DNA of 64,000 nucleotides from Tropicimonas aquimaris (lineage in GTDB: Bacteria > Pseudomonadota > Alphaproteobacteria > Rhodobacterales > Rhodobacteraceae): positions 186,001 to 250,000 of the forward strand of contig NZ_JBHTJT010000007.1 of NCBI RefSeq assembly GCF_042676185.1, in the 5' to 3' direction. A program made the translations under genes and the position numbers. The notes beneath the pieces were generated by a model. It worked only from the letters and a program-made list of their open reading frames with translations. It had not been told where the DNA came from and did not search any database. Position 1 is the stretch's first letter. Each line of letters starts with the position of its first letter. Shown piece after piece: positions 16,753-25,486 of the stretch.

Positions 16753-17982
16753 TTACCCGCCGAATTTTGAGAGGAGCATGGAGCCGTTGGTGCCGCCAAA
16801 GCCGAAGCTGTTGGTCATCACCGTGTCGAGCCCTGCGTTCTCGACGAACTTGGTAGCGATCTCTTCCGGCTTCAGGGCCGGGTCGAGTTCGGTCACGTTG
16901 ATGGAGGGCGCGATGAAATCGTCCTTCAGCATCAGCAGGCAGAACACCGATTCCAGAACGCCGGCGGCGCCTTGCGCATGGCCGGTCATCGACTTGGTCG
17001 AGGAAACGGGGGGCGTGTTGCCCTCGCCGAAGACGCGGCGCACCGCCTCGATCTCGCCCACGTCGCCGACCGGCGTGGAAGTGCCGTGGGCGTTGATGTA
17101 GCTGACCTTGCGACCCTCTGGGATGGTGTCGAGCGCCAGCCGCATGGCCCGCTCGCCGCCCTCGCCGGAGGGCGCCACCATGTCGTGGCCGTCGGAGGTG
17201 GCCGCGAAGCCCGTGACCTCGGCATAGATCGTCGCGCCGCGGGCCTTGGCGTGCTCCAGCTCCTCCAGAACCACCATGCCGCCGCCGCCGCCGATGACGA
17301 AACCGTCGCGGGTGGCGTCGAAGGCGCGCGAGGCGGTCTCCGGGGTGTCGTTGTACTTGGACGACATCGCGCCCATCGCGTCGAACAGGCAGGAGAGCGT
17401 CCAGTCGAGCTCTTCGCCGCCGCCGGCGAACATCACGTCCTGCTTGCCCATGATGATCTGCTCCGCGGCGTTGCCGATGCAGTGCAGCGAGGTCGAGCAG
17501 GCCGAGGTGATCGAGTAGTTGATGCCCTTGATCTTGAAGGCCGTCGCGAGGTTGGCCGAGATCGTCGAGGACATGCACTTGGGCACCGCGAAGGGGCCGA
17601 TGCGCTTGGTGCCGCCGGATTTCAGGACCGTCTGGTGCGCGGCGAACATGGCCGAGGTTGACGGCCCGCCGGAGCCGGCGATCAGGCCGGTGCGGGTGTT
17701 GACCACATCGCTCTCCTCGAGCCCGGCATCGGCGATCGCCTGGCTCATGGCGATATGCGCGTACGCCGCGCCGGGTCCCATGAAGCGCAGGGCGCGCTTG
17801 TCGATATGCTCGGCCGGGTCGATCTTCAACTGGCCGGAAATCTGGCTGCGGAAGCCGTGCTCGACCATCGCCTCGTCGCGGGCAATGCCGGAGCGGCCGG
17901 CCTTGAGGCTGGCGGTCACTTCCTCAGCGGTGTTGCCGATCGGCGAGACGATGCCAAGACCGGTGACGACGACGCGACGCAT
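16753..17982 (-). CDS. fabB: 3-oxoacyl-ACP synthase I
   Basis: A 409-residue condensing enzyme. The catalytic triad is clear: Cys in TSACSTSLHC near residue 162, His in NAHGTSTPVGD near 300, and His in GHAQGAAG near 335. FabB elongates unsaturated acyl-ACPs made by FabA, so with FabA it provides anaerobic unsaturated fatty-acid synthesis. It is encoded 32 bp after fabA and 6 bp before fabI. Confidence 0.96.
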   Translation of the reverse strand: MRRVVVTGLGIVSPIGNTAEEVTASLKAGRSGIARDEAMVEHGFRSQISGQLKIDPAEHIDKRALRFMGPGAAYAHIAMSQAIADAGLEESDVVNTRTGLIAGSGGPSTSAMFAAHQTVLKSGGTKRIGPFAVPKCMSSTISANLATAFKIKGINYSITSACSTSLHCIGNAAEQIIMGKQDVMFAGGGEELDWTLSCLFDAMGAMSSKYNDTPETASRAFDATRDGFVIGGGGGMVVLEELEHAKARGATIYAEVTGFAATSDGHDMVAPSGEGGERAMRLALDTIPEGRKVSYINAHGTSTPVGDVGEIEAVRRVFGEGNTPPVSSTKSMTGHAQGAAGVLESVFCLLMLKDDFIAPSINVTELDPALKPEEIATKFVENAGLDTVMTNSFGFGGTNGSMLLSKFGG

Positions 17983-18014
17983 GGTGGATCTCCCTTCCTG
18001 GGTTCCGGTACGGT

Positions 18015-18527
18015 TCAGGACTTCGCTTCGGCGAGGCCGACCTTGAGGCCGGTGACGTTATAGATCTCCTCGCCATCGGCATAGACCTTGCCGTTGGCCA
18101 CCCCGAGCTTGAGTTTTCGGTCGATGATGCGGCTGAAGTCGATGCGGTAGGAGACGAGCTTCGTCTCCGGGCGCACCATGCCGGAGAACTTGACCTCGCC
18201 GGCGCCGAGCGCAAAGCCCTGACCCTTCATCCCGCGCCAGCCAAGGTTGAATCCGGTAAGCTGCCACAGGCCGTCGAGACCGAGGCAGCCGGGCATGACC
18301 GGGTTGCCGGGGAAGTGGCATTCGAAGAACCAGAGGTCCGGCGTGATGTCGAACTCGGCCTCGAGATGGCCCTTGCCGAACTCGCCGCCGTCTTCCGAGA
18401 TATCGGTGATCCGGTCCGCCATCAGCATCGGCGGAAGCGGAAGCTGGGCATTGCCGGGGCCGAACATCTCACCGCGGGCGCACCGCAGAAGATCTTCTTT
18501 CTCGAAACTTGTCTGTCTCTCGGCCAT
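18015..18527 (-). CDS. fabA: 3-hydroxydecanoyl-ACP dehydratase/isomerase
   Basis: A 170-residue hot-dog-fold enzyme with catalytic His71 (CHFPGNPVMPG) and Asp85 (CLGLDGLW), matching His70/Asp84 of the E. coli enzyme. It dehydrates 3-hydroxydecanoyl-ACP and isomerises trans-2 to cis-3-decenoyl-ACP, the branch point to unsaturated fatty acids. It is the first gene of fabA-fabB-fabI and is divergent from irr, with 179 bp between the starts. Confidence 0.96.
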   Translation of the reverse strand: MAERQTSFEKEDLLRCARGEMFGPGNAQLPLPPMLMADRITDISEDGGEFGKGHLEAEFDITPDLWFFECHFPGNPVMPGCLGLDGLWQLTGFNLGWRGMKGQGFALGAGEVKFSGMVRPETKLVSYRIDFSRIIDRKLKLGVANGKVYADGEEIYNVTGLKVGLAEAKS

Positions 18528-18706
18528 AAAGCCTGCCCTCCCGGCGCCTTTTACTCTGTTTGGCGCTCTCTAGCACCGCGTGTCCGACCGGCGCAAGGGC
18601 GCGGGCAGACGCGGCCCCGATGCGCAGTTGCGACCTGTTTTAATTTGAAATCCTACAGGAAATGGGCATATAGAGCGAAATCGAACAGGTTACCGGAAAC
18701 CACCAC

Positions 18707-19123
18707 ATGACCAACCAGCATCGTGCACGCGGATCGGACTGGCTCGCCCGGGGCGGGTTGAGGCCCACGCGTCAGCGCGTCGCGCTGGCCGCGCTGCTGG
18801 TCGGGGACGGACGCAATCGCCATGTCACGGCCGAGAGCCTGTTCGAGGCGACGCGCGAGGCCGGCGAGCAGGTTTCTCTCGCAACTGTCTACAATACACT
18901 GCGCGCCTTCTGCGATGCCGGGCTGATGCGCGAGATCACGGTGGACGGAACGAAGAGCTACTTCGACACCTGCACCGAGGATCACCCGCATTTCTACTGG
19001 GAAGACAGCCAGCGCCTGACCGACGCACCTTCCGAGGAACTCGAGATCGCGCGCCTGCCCCGGGTGCCCGAGGGCGCGGAGGTGGCAAGCGTCGACGTGG
19101 TGATCCGGCTGCGCAAGCTCTGA
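18707..19123 (+). CDS. irr: Fur-family iron response regulator Irr
   Basis: A 138-residue Fur-superfamily protein. It has an N-terminal winged helix (GGLRPTRQRVALAALLVGDG, then SLATVYNTLRAFCDAGLMREI) and a C-terminal dimer/metal domain with HPHFYWED. It lacks the C-terminal Cys pairs of zinc-site Fur proteins, as expected for Irr. In alphaproteobacteria Irr represses or activates iron and heme genes at low iron. Its placement next to fabA is typical of Rhodobacterales. I could not identify a convincing iron-control box in the shared 179-bp region. Confidence 0.88.
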   Translation: MTNQHRARGSDWLARGGLRPTRQRVALAALLVGDGRNRHVTAESLFEATREAGEQVSLATVYNTLRAFCDAGLMREITVDGTKSYFDTCTEDHPHFYWEDSQRLTDAPSEELEIARLPRVPEGAEVASVDVVIRLRKL

Positions 19124-19303
19124 CCGCGTTCAGGGTCTTCCCGGACGCGAAGGACGACTGCCGCTTTCTTGCGCAATTGCGACTTTGTTGCCCGGATTCG
19201 GATCTCTGACCCGGTGCGGCAGGGGCTGGATCCCAAAATCGCGGGACTCTGGGTCCGCCATTCTGTCCCCTGACAGAAATCAAGAAACACGGGGACGGAA
19301 ACC

Positions 19304-20722
19304 ATGAACACAGATTCCATCGGAACGCCGGAACAGCTCCGCGATCCGGACTACACGCCGCCACTTCACAAGGCCGTACCGCTGGGGATTCAGCATGTGC
19401 TGGCGATGTTCGTTTCCAACGTCACGCCCGCGATCATCGTCGCAGGCGCGGCGGGCTTCGGCTTCGGGTCCAATTCACCCGATTTCCCGGAACTTCTCTA
19501 CCTGATCCAGATGTCGATGCTGTTTGCCGGGATCGCGACCCTGTTCCAGACCCTGGGCTTCGGGCCGGTGGGGGCACGGCTTCCGATCGTGCAGGGCACC
19601 AGCTTCGCCTTCATCCCGATCATGATCCCACTGGTGGCGGGCAAGGGCGTCGATGGCCTCGGCGCGCTCTTCGGCGGCATCCTGATCGGCGGGCTCTTTC
19701 ACGCTGCGCTCGGCACGGTGATCGGCAAGATCCGCTTTGCGCTCCCGCCTTTGGTGACCGGCCTGGTCGTGATGATGATTGGCCTCGCGCTGGTCAAGGT
19801 CGGCATTCAGTACGCAGCCGGCGGCGTGCCCAAGATCGGCACACCGGAGTACGGCAGCCTGCAAAGCTGGTCGGCGGCGCTGGTGGTGGTGTTCGTCACC
19901 CTGGGCTTCAAGTTCTTCGCCAAGGGCATGCTGTCGGTATCCGCGGTGCTGATCGGAATCCTCGCCGGCTACATCTTCGCCCTGATGACCGGTATGCTAA
20001 CCGTCGCCTCGATCTCCGGCAGCTGGAACAACGCGGCCGCCTTCGCCCTGCCGCAGCCCTTCAAGTACGGCTTCGAATTCAGCCTCGCCGCCGTGATCGG
20101 TTTCTGTCTCATGGCTTTCGTCTCTGCGGTCGAGACCGTGGGCGACGTTTCTGGCATCACCAAGGGCGGCGCCGGGCGCGAGGCCACCGACAAGGAGGTC
20201 GCCGGCGCCACCTATGCCGACGGTGTCGGCTCCGCCGTGGCCGGCATCTTCGGCGGCCTGCCCAACACCTCGTTCAGCCAGAACGTCGGCCTGATCGCCA
20301 TGACCGGCATCATGAGCCGTCACGTGGTGACCATCGGCGCGCTGTTCCTGATCCTCTGCGGGCTGGTTCCCAAGGTCGGCGGGGTGATCCGCACGGTGCC
20401 GATCGAAGTGCTGGGTGGCGGCGTGATCGTCATGTTCGGCATGGTCGTTGCAGCCGGTATCTCGATGCTGTCGGATGTCGACTGGAACAAGCGCAACATG
20501 GTGATCTTCGCCATCGCGCTCTCGGTCGGCCTTGGCCTGCAGCTGGAGCCCGGCGCGGTGCAGCACCTGCCGGATACCCTGCGCATCCTGATGACCTCCG
20601 GCCTGCTGCCCGCGGCGCTGATCGCCATCGTGCTGAACCTCGTGCTGCCCGAGCCGTTGAGTGACGAAGCGACCGAAGAGATCTCTGGCGGGATGGCGCA
20701 CACGGACGTTCCGGCGGAGTAA
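19304..20722 (+). CDS. NCS2 purine (xanthine/urate-type) permease
   Basis: A 472-residue membrane protein of the nucleobase-cation symporter-2 family with about 14 hydrophobic segments. QGTSFAFIP in the first half and the family signature with acidic residue SAVETVGDVSGITKGG, followed by GGLPNTSFSQNVGL, match the XanP/UacT/PbuX branch rather than uracil permeases. The substrate is therefore probably xanthine or uric acid, taken up with H+. A 10-bp palindrome CGCAATTGCG (19172-19181) lies 123 bp upstream and could be an operator. Confidence 0.9.
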   Translation: MNTDSIGTPEQLRDPDYTPPLHKAVPLGIQHVLAMFVSNVTPAIIVAGAAGFGFGSNSPDFPELLYLIQMSMLFAGIATLFQTLGFGPVGARLPIVQGTSFAFIPIMIPLVAGKGVDGLGALFGGILIGGLFHAALGTVIGKIRFALPPLVTGLVVMMIGLALVKVGIQYAAGGVPKIGTPEYGSLQSWSAALVVVFVTLGFKFFAKGMLSVSAVLIGILAGYIFALMTGMLTVASISGSWNNAAAFALPQPFKYGFEFSLAAVIGFCLMAFVSAVETVGDVSGITKGGAGREATDKEVAGATYADGVGSAVAGIFGGLPNTSFSQNVGLIAMTGIMSRHVVTIGALFLILCGLVPKVGGVIRTVPIEVLGGGVIVMFGMVVAAGISMLSDVDWNKRNMVIFAIALSVGLGLQLEPGAVQHLPDTLRILMTSGLLPAALIAIVLNLVLPEPLSDEATEEISGGMAHTDVPAE

Positions 20723-20756
20723 ACCACTCGCTCCGGGCCGCGGCGCCAAGGCCATT

Positions 20757-20782
20757 TTCTTCTTGGCAGAAATACCCCTGCC
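20757..20782 (-). repeat. Dispersed intergenic repeat, copy 1 (GGGGTATTT type)
   Basis: On the minus strand this reads GGCAGGGGTATTTC followed by TGCCAAGAAGAA. It matches 38398-38423 at 20 of 26 positions. It sits just after the purine permease gene, flanked by CCGCGG on both sides, and looks like a small dispersed intergenic motif. Confidence 0.55.
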
Positions 20783-20826
20783 GCGGAATCAGCCGGATGC
20801 GCGACGCAACAGACTGGAGAGCCGGG

Positions 20827-21681
20827 TCAGAACCACTGGCCCGGCTCCATCAATCCCAGATCCATCAGCTGGCGCGACGACCAGTCGAAGCGGACCGAGT
20901 TGGTCCACCAGAAGCTCGGGATGTCAAATGTCGAGCCTGGATTGAGCTTCAGCGCCTTGGCGGCGCGAAACGAACAGACCGCCGCCGTCAGGTTGTGATG
21001 CCAGGGGCAGGCGTAGGTGTTGTATTCCTCATCGTCGAAAGTGTGATCGGGCCGAAGGCGCAGGCCGCGCTTGGTGCGGAACAGGGAGATCCGGTCGATC
21101 CGGCGCCGCGCTTTGGGCACGTGTTCCTCGAACCGCCAGCGCAGCCCGCCGTAGAAATCCAGCTGGCGCTCCTTTGCGCCCTCCCGCGCCAGCGCGAAAT
21201 AGCCCGTCCGGTCGATATGGGCCCGCCCGCGGCTGACCGCGTTGGGATGGGCGCCGAGATCGTCGGCATAGAGGTCAACCACGAAGGTCAGCATCGCGTC
21301 CCGCCGCTCCTCGGCGTGGAAGCTGAGCATCTCGCCCACCGTGCGGTGTTCGACGAACGGGAAGAACAGGTATTCCGCGTTGTAGCAGTAATATATCCAC
21401 GTTCCCGGTGGTGCCGCGGCGATCAGGCGGTTCATGTTCGCGGTCAGCGCGTCTTCGGCATGGGGATCGAACCGCGCCGCGCGCACGCTGTCGGGCAGGC
21501 CTGCGGGCAGCGTCACGCCCGGGCCGGTCAGCACGACCAGGCTGCGGAAGCCCGCGCCGAGGTGATGCTCTATGGTCGAGTCCAGCTCGACGGCGTCCTC
21601 GGCCAGGATCACCGCCACCGGCCCGCGGGAGAGGGCTTCGCTATCGCCGGCCAGAAGGCTGTCGAGATCGGGATGTACCAT
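20827..21681 (-). CDS. Possible degenerate GT2-type glycosyltransferase
   Basis: A 284-residue protein. The N-terminus (VAVILAEDAVELDSTIEHHL followed by GAGFRSLVVL) resembles the opening of the glycosyltransferase-2-like subfamily whose members read NEADLLEEWLAHHLALG. The place where those enzymes have a DxD/DEF metal motif reads TWIYYCYNAEYLFFPF, so the acidic pair is not clearly present. The C-terminus has many aromatic residues (SFWWTNSVRFDW). Either the metal site has been lost or the family differs. The start at 21681 has GGAG about 11 bp upstream. It is a single gene, divergent from miaB. Confidence 0.6.
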   Translation of the reverse strand: MVHPDLDSLLAGDSEALSRGPVAVILAEDAVELDSTIEHHLGAGFRSLVVLTGPGVTLPAGLPDSVRAARFDPHAEDALTANMNRLIAAAPPGTWIYYCYNAEYLFFPFVEHRTVGEMLSFHAEERRDAMLTFVVDLYADDLGAHPNAVSRGRAHIDRTGYFALAREGAKERQLDFYGGLRWRFEEHVPKARRRIDRISLFRTKRGLRLRPDHTFDDEEYNTYACPWHHNLTAAVCSFRAAKALKLNPGSTFDIPSFWWTNSVRFDWSSRQLMDLGLMEPGQWF

Positions 21682-21827
21682 GCCGTGCCTGCTCCTGCGG
21701 GGCGGGCGTTCGCCCTTGTCGCAGCGCACGATAGGAGCAAGGCGGGGGGGCGCGCAACCGGCCCTGCGGCGTTGCGCCGCCGCCCGCGCTGCGCTATGCC
21801 GCCCGCCAGCGATCAGGAGGCAGGGCC

Positions 21828-23147
21828 ATGACCGAGGCGCCGAAGAAGCTCTACATCAAGACCTACGGCTGTCAGATGAACGTCTACGACAGCGAGCGCA
21901 TGGCCGAGGCCATGGGCGGGCAGGGCTATGAGCAGGTCGACAGCCCCGAGGGCGCGGACATGATCCTGCTCAATACCTGCCACATCCGCGAGAAGGCGGC
22001 GGAGAAGGTCTATTCCGAACTCGGCCGCCTGAAGCCGCTGAAGCTGGCGAACCCGGACCTCAAGATCGGCGTCGCCGGCTGCGTGGCCCAGGCCGAAGGC
22101 GAGGAGATCCTGCGCCGCCAGCCGCTGGTCGACCTCGTGGTCGGACCGCAGAGCTATCACCGGCTGCCAGAGCTGGAACGGCGGGCACGGTCGGGGCAGA
22201 AGGCGCTCGACACCGACTTCCCTGAAGAGATGAAGTTCGACCACCTGCCGCAGCGGCCAAAGCCGAGGCGCGGGCCCACGGCCTTCCTGACGGTGCAGGA
22301 AGGCTGCGACAAGTTCTGCGCCTTCTGCGTTGTGCCCTATACCCGCGGCGCCGAGGTCTCCCGTCCGGTCTCGCGCATTCTGCGCGAGGCGGAGGGGCTG
22401 GTGGAGCAGGGGGTGCGCGAGATCACCCTGCTGGGCCAGAACGTCAACGCCTACCACGGCGAGGAGGGCAGCGAGACCTGGGGGCTGGCCCGGCTGATCC
22501 GGCGGCTGGCCGAGATCGACGGGCTCGACCGCATCCGCTTCACGACCTCGCACCCCAGGGACATGGACGACGACCTGATCGCGGCCCACGGCGATTGCGA
22601 CAAGCTGATGCCCTACCTGCACCTGCCCGTGCAATCGGGCTCCGACCGGATCCTGAAGCGCATGAACCGGGGCCACACCGCCGAGGACTACATCCGGCTG
22701 GTCGAGCGCATCCGCGCAGCGCGGCCGGACATCCTGATGTCGGGCGATTTCATCGTCGGCTTCCCGGAAGAGACCGAGGAGGACTTCCTGGCGACGATGG
22801 CGTTGGTCGAGGAGGTGGGCTACGGCCAGTGCTTCTCGTTCAAGTATTCCTCGCGCCCCGGCACGCCCGCGGCCGAACGCCCGCTGGTGGACCCGGCCGA
22901 AGCCGACGACCGGCTGCAGCGGCTTCAGGCCCTGCTGACCCGTCAGCAACGCGCGGCGCAGGACGCGATGGTCGGCCGCGAGGTCGGTGTACTGGTGGAA
23001 AAGGCGGGGCGGCTGCCCGGCCAGGTGGTGGGCAAGTCCGACCACCTGCACGCGGTGCACATGGTCGCCGACCTGGTGCCCGGTTCGCTGGTCCGGGCCA
23101 GAATCACCGAAAGCGCGCCCAACTCGCTGGCGGGCACGCTCGTCTGA
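21828..23147 (+). CDS. miaB: tRNA-2-methylthio-N6-dimethylallyladenosine synthase
   Basis: A 439-residue radical-SAM methylthiotransferase that completes ms2i6A37 in tRNA. The N-terminal UPF0004 domain has its three cluster Cys in YGCQMN, NTCHIREKA and AGCVAQAEG. The radical-SAM motif is CDKFCAFC near residues 157-164, and a C-terminal TRAM domain follows. AGGAGG precedes the ATG. It is the usual upstream neighbour of the phoH-ybeY-corC-lnt block, here split from it by one opposite-strand gene. Confidence 0.97.
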   Translation: MTEAPKKLYIKTYGCQMNVYDSERMAEAMGGQGYEQVDSPEGADMILLNTCHIREKAAEKVYSELGRLKPLKLANPDLKIGVAGCVAQAEGEEILRRQPLVDLVVGPQSYHRLPELERRARSGQKALDTDFPEEMKFDHLPQRPKPRRGPTAFLTVQEGCDKFCAFCVVPYTRGAEVSRPVSRILREAEGLVEQGVREITLLGQNVNAYHGEEGSETWGLARLIRRLAEIDGLDRIRFTTSHPRDMDDDLIAAHGDCDKLMPYLHLPVQSGSDRILKRMNRGHTAEDYIRLVERIRAARPDILMSGDFIVGFPEETEEDFLATMALVEEVGYGQCFSFKYSSRPGTPAAERPLVDPAEADDRLQRLQALLTRQQRAAQDAMVGREVGVLVEKAGRLPGQVVGKSDHLHAVHMVADLVPGSLVRARITESAPNSLAGTLV

Positions 23148-23167
23148 CACGCGCTGGTGCCGGCGGG

Positions 23168-23186
23168 CGGGCAGGGGACCTGCCCG
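23168..23186. terminator. Hairpin between convergent miaB and secreted-protein gene
   Basis: An 8-bp stem CGGGCAGG-GGA-CCTGCCCG (23168-23186) lies between the miaB stop and the stop of the opposite-strand gene. It has no T-tract. Confidence 0.45.
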
Positions 23187-23201
23187 GCGCCGACCATCCG
23201 G

Positions 23202-23531
23202 TCAGCGCGGCGGGTTTTCCTTGAGGAGCTTCATCAGCGTGGCGATCTTGTGGTCGCCATTTCCGACGCCGTATTCGTCCCGGCAGACGCGCTCGCCGAT
23301 CGCATGGGCTTCCTGGAAGGAATAGCCAAGCTGCACGAGGTCCTCGATGAAAACGGCGTTCGGGCGATCCCAGGCAACCGTCTTCAGCGGGCCGCGATAG
23401 CAGCTCACGTTGATCTGGTTGGGATTGTCGTCGGCCGGCGACGGAATCGATTTCATCTGGGCCATCGCGGAGGAGGCAAGTCCGAGGGTCAGGCCAGCAG
23501 CAAGCGCCACCCTGCAGATAGTCGCGGTCAT
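23202..23531 (-). CDS. Small secreted protein, function unknown
   Basis: A 109-residue protein with a signal peptide ending AMA|QMK near residue 24. A mature domain of ~85 residues carries two Cys (NVSCYRGPLKTVAWDRPNAVF and IGERVCRDEYG) that could form one disulfide. It is probably periplasmic, and I do not recognise the family. AAAGGGA lies upstream of the ATG. Just upstream (23557-23575) is a direct repeat of TACACAACA with 10-bp period, possibly an operator. Confidence 0.75.
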   Translation of the reverse strand: MTATICRVALAAGLTLGLASSAMAQMKSIPSPADDNPNQINVSCYRGPLKTVAWDRPNAVFIEDLVQLGYSFQEAHAIGERVCRDEYGVGNGDHKIATLMKLLKENPPR

Positions 23532-23917
23532 GGTTTCAGTTCCCTTTCGGCAAGACTACACAACATTACACAACAACACGCCGGCCGGGGTCCCCACCCA
23601 ATACCAGCTCGATGCGAAAGACAGGTCGCGAAAGTATATCAGCGCAGGGCGTGCTGTGAAGTCGCGCAGTTGGAAACGATCCATTTCATGCGGCTGATTG
23701 AACCGCGCCGAGGCCTGCGGCACCTTGCATCGCGACTATGGTTGCCGTCGAAGGCTGCGCCACCGGCGGTAGCTGACCCCTATATCTGGCGGAACGATCG
23801 CCCTGGTGTGGCGCTTTTTGTGTCACTCGCGTGAAATTTCCACCCTTTCACTTGCCAAGTGGTCGGGTGGGAGGGCAGCATTCACTCAACGCAAACACGA
23901 GCAGCGGAGCCGCATTT
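23532..23917. other. Gene-free region upstream of phoH
   Basis: This 386-bp stretch lies between the divergent secreted-protein gene and phoH. It includes the direct repeat TACACAACA (23557-23565 and 23567-23575), 10 bp apart. The region is less GC-rich than the flanking genes. I see no RNA gene or further open frame with a credible ribosome binding site. It probably contains two divergent promoters. Confidence 0.5.
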
Positions 23918-24934
23918 TTGGGAATCAGTGCCCTGACCACCCCGCCACCTCCCGATGACATTCTCGAAACTCCGATGGAGTTCCCGGACAACCGGCTGCT
24001 CGTCGAACTCTGCGGTGAGTTCGACAGGAACCTGTCCCAGATCGAACACCAGTTGGGCCTGCAGATCATCCGGCGCGGTAACCACCTGGCATTGATTGGC
24101 GATGGCGAGGCGCGGGCGCGCGGTGCGGTGGTGCTGCAGGAACTCTACGAACGTCTCGAGGCCGGCCGGCCGCTGGAGCCGGGCGACATCGACGGCGCGA
24201 TCCGGCTGGGAACGCTGGAGGACGAGGCCGCGCCGCGGGCCGGCGACCAGCTCGAGATGTTCCAGGGCGGAAAGGTCGAGATCAAGACCCGCAAGAAGAT
24301 CGTCGAACCCCGCACCGAGGCGCAGAAAGCCTACGTGCGCTCGCTGATGGCCCATGAGCTCGCCTTCGGCATCGGGCCGGCGGGCACCGGCAAGACCTAC
24401 CTCGCCGTCGCCGTCGCGGTGAACCTCTTCATCGGCGGGCACGTGGACCGGATCATCCTTTGCCGCCCGGCCGTCGAGGCCGGCGAGCGGCTGGGCTTCC
24501 TGCCCGGCACGCAGGAGGAGAAGGTCGATCCCTACATGCAGCCGCTCTACGACGCGCTGAACGATTTCCTTCCGGCCAAGCAGGTAGCCAAGCTGAAGGA
24601 AGAGAAGAAGATCGAGGTCGCTCCGCTGGCTTTCATGCGCGGCCGCACGCTTGCGAACGCCGCCGTGGTGCTGGACGAGGCGCAGAACGCCACGACGATG
24701 CAGATGAAGATGTTCCTCACCCGTCTGGGCGAAGGCTCCCGGATGGTCGTCACCGGCGACCGCACGCAGGTCGACCTGCCGCGCGGCGTCACGTCCGGGC
24801 TGGTGGAGGCCGAGCGGCTGCTGAGCGGGGTCGAGGGGATCTCCTTCAACTACTTTTCGGCCAAAGACGTCGTCCGGCATCCGCTCGTCGCGCGGATCAT
24901 CGAGGCCTACGACACCGAGGCCGCCGTCGGATGA
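23918..24934 (+). CDS. phoH: PhoH-family ATPase
   Basis: A 338-residue P-loop protein of the PhoH/YbeZ group, which works with YbeY in RNA metabolism and ribosome maturation. An N-terminal RNA-binding-like segment is followed by Walker A GPAGTGKT and Walker B VVLDEAQN. The frame is open from 23831 (GTG), but the first ATG (23975) falls inside the conserved TTPPPPDDILETPMEFPDN segment. I chose TTG at 23918, which has CGGAG 8 bp upstream; the exact start is uncertain. It is followed by ybeY after 13 bp. Confidence 0.93.
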   Translation: MGISALTTPPPPDDILETPMEFPDNRLLVELCGEFDRNLSQIEHQLGLQIIRRGNHLALIGDGEARARGAVVLQELYERLEAGRPLEPGDIDGAIRLGTLEDEAAPRAGDQLEMFQGGKVEIKTRKKIVEPRTEAQKAYVRSLMAHELAFGIGPAGTGKTYLAVAVAVNLFIGGHVDRIILCRPAVEAGERLGFLPGTQEEKVDPYMQPLYDALNDFLPAKQVAKLKEEKKIEVAPLAFMRGRTLANAAVVLDEAQNATTMQMKMFLTRLGEGSRMVVTGDRTQVDLPRGVTSGLVEAERLLSGVEGISFNYFSAKDVVRHPLVARIIEAYDTEAAVG

Positions 24935-24947
24935 GCCGCGTCCCAGC

Positions 24948-25448
24948 ATGAGCGACACCGTCGACGTGGTGATCGAGGCGCCGGCCTGGGAGGGCATCGG
25001 TCTCGAAGCGCTTGCCGAACGCGCCATGGCCGCCACCCTGCGTCACCTCGGCCTGCCCGAAGACTGCCAATGCGCCATGCTGGCGACCGACGACAGGCGA
25101 ATCGCTGTCCTCAACGCCGAGTTCAGGGCCAAGGAAGCGGCGACAAATGTGCTGTCGTGGCCGGCGGAGGACCTGTCCCCCGACACACCGGGCGGGCAGC
25201 CGGAGGGTCCTGAGGCGGATTTTCCCGGCGAACCGGCCTTTCTCGGCGATATTGCGCTGGCCTGGGAAACCTGCTGTCGCGAAGCGGAATTGGCGGAAAA
25301 GCCACTACAAGCCCACGTGACGCACCTGATTGTTCACGGGATCTTGCATTTACTGGGGTACGATCACATCTGCGACGAAGATGCCGTCTTGATGGAACGG
25401 CTCGAGGTTGAGATACTTGCTGACCTTGGTTTTCCGGACCCGTATTAG
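24948..25448 (+). CDS. ybeY: Endoribonuclease YbeY
   Basis: A 166-residue metalloenzyme with the zinc motif HGILHLLGYDH (His-x3-His-x5-His) near residues 128-138 and the core ATNVLSWPAEDL. YbeY matures the 3' end of 16S rRNA and acts in ribosome quality control. Its position between phoH and corC is the common bacterial order. Confidence 0.96.
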   Translation: MSDTVDVVIEAPAWEGIGLEALAERAMAATLRHLGLPEDCQCAMLATDDRRIAVLNAEFRAKEAATNVLSWPAEDLSPDTPGGQPEGPEADFPGEPAFLGDIALAWETCCREAELAEKPLQAHVTHLIVHGILHLLGYDHICDEDAVLMERLEVEILADLGFPDPY

Positions 25449-25486
25449 GGTCCCGCCGGCGGTACCGGCATGTTTGGAAAGGGACG

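Noticed and set aside
18528..18706. Possible Irr iron-control box between fabA and irr (TTTTAATTTGAAATCC)
   Set aside because: It is AT-rich but lacks the clear TTTAGAA-type inverted repeat.
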